NCBI GenBank assembly: GCA_902538695.1
Contig: CACBGC010000016.1
Span: 1 to 17,203 of the forward strand
DNA: 17,203 nt
Reading direction: 5' to 3'
Source of the DNA: an uncultured Synechococcaceae cyanobacterium
GTDB taxonomy: Bacteria > Cyanobacteriota > Cyanobacteriia > PCC-6307 > Cyanobiaceae
Shown: in pieces, positions 12,969 through 17,203 of the stretch
How positions within the stretch are numbered: position 1 is the first letter of the stretch
How the letters are laid out: each line of letters starts with the position of its first letter
Notes under the pieces: model-generated
Told to the model about the DNA's origin: nothing
Seen by the model: only the letters and a program-made list of their open reading frames with translations
Database searches by the model: none
Translations under genes and position numbers: made by a program

Positions 12969-14135
12969 ATGAAAAGTGATGTTACATATGACTTATTAAT
13001 AATAGGCGGAGGTATATCTGCGTGTGTTTTCGCTTCGAATTATCTGAAAAATAATATTACAAAAAAAGTTGGATTAATTGAAATTGGTCGTGGTCTCGGA
13101 GGGAGATCAAGTACAAGAATAAGCCAAAAATATAAAGGATGGATACTAAACCATGGTTCTCCAAATTTTAATATATCTAACAGTAATAATAATCTTCTAT
13201 TAAAAAGATATATTGATGAATTATTCGAAAATAAATATATAAAAATAGATGACTCAGACATATTTTTTCTAAATGAAGATTCTAATTTAGAAACGATAAA
13301 TAAATCTGAATTTACTTGCGGGGATAATTATCTATCTTTAGATTCTATGAGTGAATTATCGAAAAAGATAATTGAGTCAAATAATTTAAAAGAAAAAATT
13401 GATTATTTCTTTGAAACTTTAATAGTTGATATGAAGTTTAATGACAAGGAATGGTTGCTAACATCAAAAAATGGCGAAAAATTCAAGTCTAAATATCTAA
13501 TTTGTTCCACTAATTTATTGTTACATAAGAGGTCTTTAAAAATATTAAACGTAAATCAAATTCCATTAAGAAAAGCAATTCCTATAAATAATGATAAAAC
13601 AATAGATTCACTATTAAATTGCTTAGAAAAGCAAACATTTGTTCCCAGGTTAACTTTTTTAATTTATACAAATGAAAACTATAGTTATAAAGATAATTAT
13701 TCTAAAAAACAAAGGTATTTTTATTTAAAAAATAATTTAGAAAAAAAATATAGAATTGAAAGAATTATTTTTCAGTTGCAAGATAATAATAAATTAGGAA
13801 TTGTAATACATTCAAAAAACTCAGAGTTAATTAACTCTTATATAAGTGCAAAAGATGAAGAAGTTTTTAAACAAAAAATAATTACTAATTTCAATAAACT
13901 GTTTGAAGAGAATTCTATAGTACATAAATTAACTTTTGATGAAAAAATATCTATTATGAAATGGAGAGCTTCACAGCCATCTGGCCTTGCAGTACCATTA
14001 AGTTTACAATTTAGTAGAAAATATAGAATTGGATTTTGCGGAGACTGGTTTGAAGGAGATGGATTTGGCAGAATTGAAGGCTCAATTTTAAGTGCACTAA
14101 TATTAGAGAAAAAAATTAAAGACTTAATAAAATAA
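12969..14135 (+). CDS. renalase-like NAD(P)/FAD-dependent oxidoreductase
   Basis: 388 residues. The dinucleotide-binding start is DLLIIGGGISACVFA (G13-G15, A18), and the second FAD motif LIEIGRGLGGRSSTR is the RxxGGR type of the amine-oxidase/renalase group. The middle is Lys/Asn-rich and variable. The C-terminus has KWRASQPSG and then RKYRIGFCGDWFEGDGFGRIEGSILSALILEKKI, matching the renalase KWRHSQV and GGDGF...GCI.SAL blocks that contact the flavin. It is expected to be a soluble flavoenzyme of COG3380 type; the substrate is not known for bacterial plastid-lineage members. It is coupled to the MTHFR-like gene (4-nt gap). Its last 12 nt overlap the end of the convergent kinase-like gene. Confidence 0.87.
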   Translation: MKSDVTYDLLIIGGGISACVFASNYLKNNITKKVGLIEIGRGLGGRSSTRISQKYKGWILNHGSPNFNISNSNNNLLLKRYIDELFENKYIKIDDSDIFFLNEDSNLETINKSEFTCGDNYLSLDSMSELSKKIIESNNLKEKIDYFFETLIVDMKFNDKEWLLTSKNGEKFKSKYLICSTNLLLHKRSLKILNVNQIPLRKAIPINNDKTIDSLLNCLEKQTFVPRLTFLIYTNENYSYKDNYSKKQRYFYLKNNLEKKYRIERIIFQLQDNNKLGIVIHSKNSELINSYISAKDEEVFKQKIITNFNKLFEENSIVHKLTFDEKISIMKWRASQPSGLAVPLSLQFSRKYRIGFCGDWFEGDGFGRIEGSILSALILEKKIKDLIK

Positions 14136-14720
14136 CTTTTTAAGAATGAGATCTATATCAGTGTTTTTTTCAATAATGAATTTTTTTGTATTATTTTTTA
14201 TGCTATTAGGTTTGAATTTTTCGTAATAAATGCTCCATGATTTTAAGAAATCATTCTCAGCTTGTTTTTTATCCTTCCCCCTTTCTTTTATATCTCTTTG
14301 GACAACTCTTTTCATGCACTCATTTTTTTTAGTTTTTATTTCTAAAAAAATATAATTCTTATTATTTAAGGTCTTAGAGAATTCTTTTGCAAATATACCC
14401 TCAACAATTAAAAAACTAATGTTATTTGTTTCGTTTAAGATATTTTGAATTGTTTTCTTTTCGAAATTATAATAACGATCACAGATTGAAATCCCATTCT
14501 TATAAATAAAATCAAAATCTTTTTTGAATAGTTTGTTATTAAAACTAATACTTCTATCAAAATAACCTTCTACAAATTTTGGTAGTAATTTACTTATTAA
14601 CCCTGTCTTATAATAATTGTCGGTACGTAACACAATACCATTTTTATTTTTTTTAATTATTTGATTTGATAAAGTTGTTTTCCCGCTTCCGGAAGGTCCA
14701 CTTATAAAAATAAGCTTCAT
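14124..14720 (-). CDS. uridine kinase/phosphoribulokinase-family P-loop protein
   Basis: 198 residues. Walker A is G8-PSGSGK-T15 in LIFISGPSGSGKTTLS. LRTDNYYK corresponds to the uridine-kinase substrate Asp segment. FLIVEGIFAKEFS is the Walker-B-like strand, and MKRVVQRDIKERGKDKKQAENDF matches the lid segment RR-x-x-RD-x-x-ERGR of Udk. It probably phosphorylates a nucleoside or a similar small hydroxyl substrate with ATP or GTP; true uridine kinase activity is not certain because the substrate pocket is not fully recognisable. It is convergent with the oxidoreductase gene and their 3' ends overlap by 12 nt. No further gene follows it on this strand. Confidence 0.83.
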   Translation of the reverse strand: MKLIFISGPSGSGKTTLSNQIIKKNKNGIVLRTDNYYKTGLISKLLPKFVEGYFDRSISFNNKLFKKDFDFIYKNGISICDRYYNFEKKTIQNILNETNNISFLIVEGIFAKEFSKTLNNKNYIFLEIKTKKNECMKRVVQRDIKERGKDKKQAENDFLKSWSIYYEKFKPNSIKNNTKKFIIEKNTDIDLILKKLFY

Positions 14721-14829
14721 TTTTATGATCTGTTCTTTAATAAGATTTTAACTTTACTATTAATTAATTCCTTTATATTTTGAATATACATACTTTCTTT
14801 TTAAGTTGCTAAAATTATTTAGAATGCCT

Positions 14830-14851
14830 TGCAATCGCTTGTAAGCTTGCA
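14830..14851. other. small intergenic hairpin in a 265-nt gene-free stretch
   Basis: The stretch 14721-14985 contains no gene I can support. Its only structured element is TGCAA-tc-GCTTGTAAGC-TTGCA, a stem with one 2-nt bulge and a short loop, in a locally GC-richer patch. A TATAAT follows at 14875-14880 and may serve the downstream helix-hairpin-helix gene. The hairpin may belong to the kinase gene leader or be a remnant; no RNA family is recognised. Confidence 0.3.
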
Positions 14852-14985
14852 TAAATATTAAATCTGTGTCTTTATATAATTGTAAATAAATTATTTCTAT
14901 TCAATTATTCATTTTCTTGTTATTTATTCCTCTGGAATTTGATAATATTAAATTAAAGAACTAATTTTATTACTTATATATTGCA

Positions 14986-15333
14986 ATGATTTCTAAATTT
15001 CTCGGCAAACTAAAATCAATTTTATTTAAAAGTGCAGTAACTCCTGAAACTCCTTTAAAGAAAGAAAAAAAAGCAGCAAAGCCTGCAAAAACAAAAACAA
15101 AAACAAAAACAAAAACAAAAGTAAAAGGAAAAACAAAAACCAAAGCGATAAATTCTAAGAACAATATTGAAACTCTTACTACACTTCCAGGTGTTGGTGC
15201 TAAAAGCGCAAAAGCTTTGTATGAAGCTGGATTTAAAACAACAAAGGCAGTTATCGCTGCTGATGAAAAAGATCTTCTTGCTGTTTCAGGAGTTGGAATA
15301 AATCTTGTTAAAAAGCTTAAAAAGCTTAAATAG
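14986..15333 (+). CDS. helix-hairpin-helix protein with a Lys-Thr repeat tail
   Basis: 115 residues. A basic amphipathic N-terminus (MISKFLGKLKSILFKSAVTP) leads to a histone-H1-like linker, residues 24-54, made largely of Lys and Thr. The C-terminal domain, residues 62-115, holds two helix-hairpin-helix motifs: TLPGVGAKSAKALYEAGF and the LLAVSGVGINLVKKL segment, as in the Rad51/RuvA/ligase-type HhH pair that binds duplex DNA backbone. The inference is a small non-sequence-specific DNA-binding (or RNA-binding) protein, perhaps nucleoid-associated. It has no catalytic domain. The tail is encoded by a hexanucleotide repeat, described separately. It is convergent with rpsU. Confidence 0.8.
   Translation: MISKFLGKLKSILFKSAVTPETPLKKEKKAAKPAKTKTKTKTKTKVKGKTKTKAINSKNNIETLTTLPGVGAKSAKALYEAGFKTTKAVIAADEKDLLAVSGVGINLVKKLKKLK
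15087..15120 (+). repeat. (AAAAAC)5 hexanucleotide microsatellite inside the HhH gene
   Basis: Five perfect AAAAAC units (15087-15116) plus AAAA are followed by two decayed units near 15128-15140. Each unit encodes Lys-Thr, so copy-number change keeps the frame and only lengthens or shortens the cationic tail. Confidence 0.9.
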
Positions 15334-15353
15334 TTAATTTTTTTAAACTTCTA

Positions 15354-15374
15354 TAAAAATTAATAATATTTTTA
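15354..15374. terminator. weak AT-only hairpin between convergent HhH gene and rpsU
   Basis: TAAAAAT (15354-15360) and ATTTTTA (15368-15374) are exact reverse complements with a 7-nt loop. The location, between two convergent stops (15333 and 15405), suits a bidirectional terminator, but the stem has no G-C pair. Confidence 0.3.
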
Positions 15375-15404
15375 ATTTACAAAAACTTTATAGGTTTTAG
15401 GAGA

Positions 15405-15581
15405 TTATCTTCTTCTTGCTTTTCTTCTCTGTTGCAATTTCCTTTTGTATTTTTCAATAGGGGTTTCATGATGCCTAAGCCTTTTTAAATCTGCAAAGAT
15501 TCCAGATTTAGATACTTGTCTCTTAAATCTTCTAAGGGCAGATTCAATTCCCTCGTTCTCTCCTACTGTAACTTGTGTCAA
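15405..15581 (-). CDS. rpsU: 30S ribosomal protein S21, TTG start
   Basis: 58 residues: [20 protein letters not shown], then [20 protein letters not shown], then [17 protein letters not shown]. This is the standard S21 sequence pattern (V..GE.E.IE.ALRRFKR...K.GI..DLR.R..YE.P..KR.RK) with its very basic C-terminus. S21 sits on the 30S platform near the anti-Shine-Dalgarno end of 16S rRNA and helps initiation. The start is TTG at 15581; no ATG is available and the TTG places Thr-Gln-Val at the family's usual N-terminus. A TATAAT box 14 nt upstream implies an unusually short leader. The deoxyribosyltransferase gene lies 70 nt upstream on the same strand. Confidence 0.93.
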
Positions 15582-15595
15582 AATTTTCGAAATAA

Positions 15596-15601
15596 ATTAT
15601 A
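15596..15601 (-). promoter_or_regulatory. candidate -10 box for rpsU (very short leader)
   Basis: The minus strand reads TATAAT, 14 nt before the TTG start. Initiation about 7 nt downstream would leave a leader of only about 7 nt, with no room for a Shine-Dalgarno sequence. No good -35 element is visible. Confidence 0.4.
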
Positions 15602-15651
15602 TTCTAGCACTTCAAAAGATATATTCAAACTCAAAACTTCTACTTGTATAT

Positions 15652-16125
15652 TTACGGTTTATTTTGATAATTTTTAGCCCACTCCACAAATCTTTTTTTA
15701 TTACTTTTTATATCCTGTAATGATTCAAAATAATATTTTTCCCAATTATCTTTAGGCAGTCCAAGAAATAACATTAGGTTTAATGGGTATTGATTGCTAT
15801 CAGCACAATTTCTAAAATCATCCCTGAATAAAAAGATTTCTTTTTTTAAAGCAATTGCAATACCTAACTCAATCATTACCCCTTCATCTGGTGGATTTCC
15901 ATTAACAATCGCAAAAATACAATCACATTCTTTTAAATCAAGGAAATTACTTCTTGCAACCTTATATGCCCACTCACTTTCTTGTTGTGTTAATAGTTTT
16001 GATCTTTCAAAAGGTTCAAATACTTCTACATTTAAATCATTGAAGATTTTAATAAATTCATGTAAGAGGGTTTTAGTTTGTTTTGAAAATCCATATGGAT
16101 TAGCCAAATATAATTTCTTTCTCAA
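15652..16125 (-). CDS. nucleoside 2-deoxyribosyltransferase
   Basis: 157 residues. The N-terminus RKKLYLANPYGFSKQTK is the family strand KIYLA.P.F....., and the catalytic region NGNPPDEGVMIELGIAIALKK holds the D80-E-G82 and the nucleophile-type Glu (E86) of IELG. The enzyme swaps the base of a deoxyribonucleoside through a deoxyribosyl-enzyme intermediate, or hydrolyses it, feeding free bases to salvage. The start is TTG at 16125, whose TTGA overlaps the TGA of the upstream phosphoribosyltransferase (4-nt overlap), a strong sign of translational coupling. Length matches the family (about 150-160). Cytosolic. Together with its neighbour this forms a base-salvage pair. Confidence 0.9.
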   Translation of the reverse strand: MRKKLYLANPYGFSKQTKTLLHEFIKIFNDLNVEVFEPFERSKLLTQQESEWAYKVARSNFLDLKECDCIFAIVNGNPPDEGVMIELGIAIALKKEIFLFRDDFRNCADSNQYPLNLMLFLGLPKDNWEKYYFESLQDIKSNKKRFVEWAKNYQNKP

Positions 16126-16517
16126 CCTAAACCTCTTTTTTCGATGTACTCTTCGCGGTCACTTTTTGAATTTAAAGTATTTTCCCAAGGGAAAATAATC
16201 CATTGATTTTTTTTTCTTACATGTACTGTATGCCACCATGTAGGTTTGATTTTACTAATTAATACAAAAAACATTGCTCCTTCAATATTCTTGAAGGTCG
16301 TCAAAGTAATGCCTGTTTCATAAACATCATCTACTATTAGCGAATTCTTTATTGGTTCAGAAATTAATTCAATTTTTAATTTATGGCTTAGTGCTACAGC
16401 AAGACATAATCCACCACGAGGAACTCCATATATTCCAGAAAATTCCTTAAACCTGCATTTATTAGCTATTTGTTCTACGCTCTTATCAAATTCGCTCCAA
16501 GTAAAATAACTTATCAT
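16122..16517 (-). CDS. Gpt-like purine phosphoribosyltransferase
   Basis: 131 residues from ATG 16517 (MISYFTWSEFDK). An upstream in-frame start at 16562 would overlap the preceding gene and is rejected. The PRTase fold shows the PPi loop GVPRGGLCLAVALSHKLKI (V32-G36), the PRPP-binding motif NSLIVDDVYETGITL (about residues 58-72) and WIIFPWE near the C-terminus, as in E. coli Gpt (xanthine/guanine PRTase; PW near the end). It makes a nucleotide from a purine base and PRPP; base specificity is not proven. The ATG follows the TAA of the 61-residue gene by one nucleotide, and the TGA overlaps the TTG of the deoxyribosyltransferase gene. Confidence 0.88.
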   Translation of the reverse strand: MISYFTWSEFDKSVEQIANKCRFKEFSGIYGVPRGGLCLAVALSHKLKIELISEPIKNSLIVDDVYETGITLTTFKNIEGAMFFVLISKIKPTWWHTVHVRKKNQWIIFPWENTLNSKSDREEYIEKRGLG

Positions 16518-16518
16518 C

Positions 16519-16704
16519 TTAATTTTCGTTTTTTTCTGTTGCAGTAGCGTAATTTGAAGCAATTACACTTAAAAGTGCTACTACTTGCTCATTTGGACAA
16601 TTAGTATTTTTTTTTAAGTTTTCACATTCATTTATTATCTTGGCGTATGTATCCTCAACTATCCCGTTCATTTGATCTATACTAAAAGAATATGTTTTAT
16701 TCAT
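16519..16704 (-). CDS. 61-residue helical protein opening the salvage unit
   Basis: ATG at 16704. The product reads as two helices: SIDQMNGIVEDTYAKIINECENLKK, a break at NTNCPNEQ and VVALLSVIASNYATATEK. There is no membrane helix long enough to be certain, although the second half is hydrophobic. Family not recognised. The gene ends one nucleotide before the phosphoribosyltransferase ATG, so it is probably the first cistron of a three-gene coupled message; whether it is a subunit or regulator of the salvage enzymes is unknown. Confidence 0.72.
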   Translation of the reverse strand: MNKTYSFSIDQMNGIVEDTYAKIINECENLKKNTNCPNEQVVALLSVIASNYATATEKNEN

Positions 16705-16781
16705 TTTTTAATTTTTATTATTTATTTTATTTTTACTTAAATATTCAACGAAGTAAATATTTTTAGTATTTAAAGATAAAA

Positions 16782-17203
16782 TTATTCCCACATTGGGTCA
16801 TTTAATTTTTCATTTTTAAGTGAAGAGGGCACATAAGTATGTAAAGTTTCAATTTTTATAGCCCATTTTTTAGAGTTTCCTTTTAAACTTTCACTTTCAA
16901 TTAGGTTTGTAAGTGGAATCCTTTTTCTAACTTTAAGAAGTCCTAAACAAGCTTCCCAGGCTTCATGATTTTTATAAATATCTAACCAAAAATCAAAAAT
17001 ATTTTCCAAGATTTCTAAAGGTATATCAAATGGAATGCCCATTGAAGGTCTTGCAATTAAATAGTTTTTGTTTCTAAGTTCATTCAATAAATTACTTACG
17101 TTTAAATTAATAGCTAAAAGAATATCTTTTGCTGATTCATTACCCATTAATTCTTTTCTATGGCAATCTAGAAGATTTTCATCCGCAAGGATATTTTCAT
17201 CGC
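16782..17203 (-). CDS. unknown protein, frame open at the window edge (partial)
   Basis: The first ATG inside the window is at 17147, which would give 121 residues (MGNESAKDILLAINLN...). The same frame is, however, open to the right edge and continues with coding-like residues (DENILADENLLDCHRKEL) before that Met, so the gene very probably starts outside. The visible part is helical (VSNLLNELRNKNYLI; IPLEILENIFDFWLDIYKNHEAWEACLGLL) with a Trp-rich C-terminus ending NDPMWE. No catalytic motif or membrane helix seen; family not recognised. It lies 77 nt upstream of the salvage unit on the same strand. Confidence 0.7.
   Translation of the reverse strand, partial: DENILADENLLDCHRKELMGNESAKDILLAINLNVSNLLNELRNKNYLIARPSMGIPFDIPLEILENIFDFWLDIYKNHEAWEACLGLLKVRKRIPLTNLIESESLKGNSKKWAIKIETLHTYVPSSLKNEKLNDPMWE

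Noticed and set aside
13040..13261. Minus-strand frame opposite the FAD oxidoreductase
   Set aside because: Antisense shadow of the FAD-binding N-terminal domain.
15087..15140. CRISPR-like regular repeat
   Set aside because: The units are 6 bp with no spacers and lie within a coding sequence; this is a microsatellite.
14970..15164. Minus-strand frame with a Phe-Val repeat that looks like a membrane protein
   Set aside because: It is the antisense reading of the AAAAAC repeat; the plus strand has a real HhH domain.
15794..16198. Plus-strand open frame
   Set aside because: Antisense to the deoxyribosyltransferase and phosphoribosyltransferase genes, both with intact active-site motifs.

Overview
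The window looks like a chromosomal segment of a high-light Prochlorococcus or a close marine picocyanobacterial relative. The grounds are very AT-rich DNA, tightly packed short genes on both strands, many tiny membrane proteins, weak or absent Shine-Dalgarno sequences, and several small families (DUF3303-like, DCC, Zn-ribbon plus membrane helix) of the kind found in cyanobacteria. The organism call is an inference from composition and gene content; there is no rRNA or other marker here. I see no tRNA, rRNA, CRISPR array, insertion sequence or phage gene.

Layout. 1-49 is the tail of an upstream gene. 186-665 (-) is glutathione peroxidase. 813-2240 (+) is a small membrane protein followed by purT (formate-dependent GAR transformylase). 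2334-3095 holds three tiny genes, one of them on the minus strand. 3110-7983 (-) is a long same-strand block. In transcription order it runs: DCC-type thiol protein, two small unknowns, a metallo-beta-lactamase-fold protein with a damaged metal motif, an exported protein that appears to start at ATT, and pepN (aminopeptidase N). 8101-9094 is a cluster of four very small membrane proteins around a good terminator and a perfect 14-bp palindrome. 9118-10587 (-) carries a DUF3303-like protein, a 49-residue candidate, a membrane protein and a GNAT acetyltransferase. The acetyltransferase is divergent, by only 18 bp, from a peptidase E-like S51 hydrolase (10606-11286, +).

11309-11713 (-) is an unknown soluble protein. 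11880-14135 (+) is the most intriguing unit: a short exported or membrane-anchored protein, a divergent protein that resembles the TIM barrel of methylenetetrahydrofolate reductase, and, 4 nt later, a renalase-like FAD oxidoreductase. A uridine-kinase/phosphoribulokinase-type P-loop protein (14124-14720, -) overlaps its end. 14986-15333 (+) is a helix-hairpin-helix protein with a Lys-Thr tail encoded by a hexanucleotide repeat. 15405-16704 (-) is a compact nucleobase-salvage unit: a 61-residue unknown, a Gpt-like phosphoribosyltransferase and a nucleoside 2-deoxyribosyltransferase with abutting or overlapping ends, followed by rpsU (S21) with a TTG start. 16782 to the right edge (-) is an unknown gene whose reading frame is still open at the window edge.

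Functional themes are nucleotide metabolism (purT, phosphoribosyltransferase, deoxyribosyltransferase, uridine-kinase-like protein), peptide turnover (pepN, peptidase E-like) and redox or thiol chemistry (glutathione peroxidase, DCC protein, FAD oxidoreductase). Around them lies a large set of small lineage-specific proteins. TTG starts occur at least three times and one ATT start is proposed, so start codons here need care.
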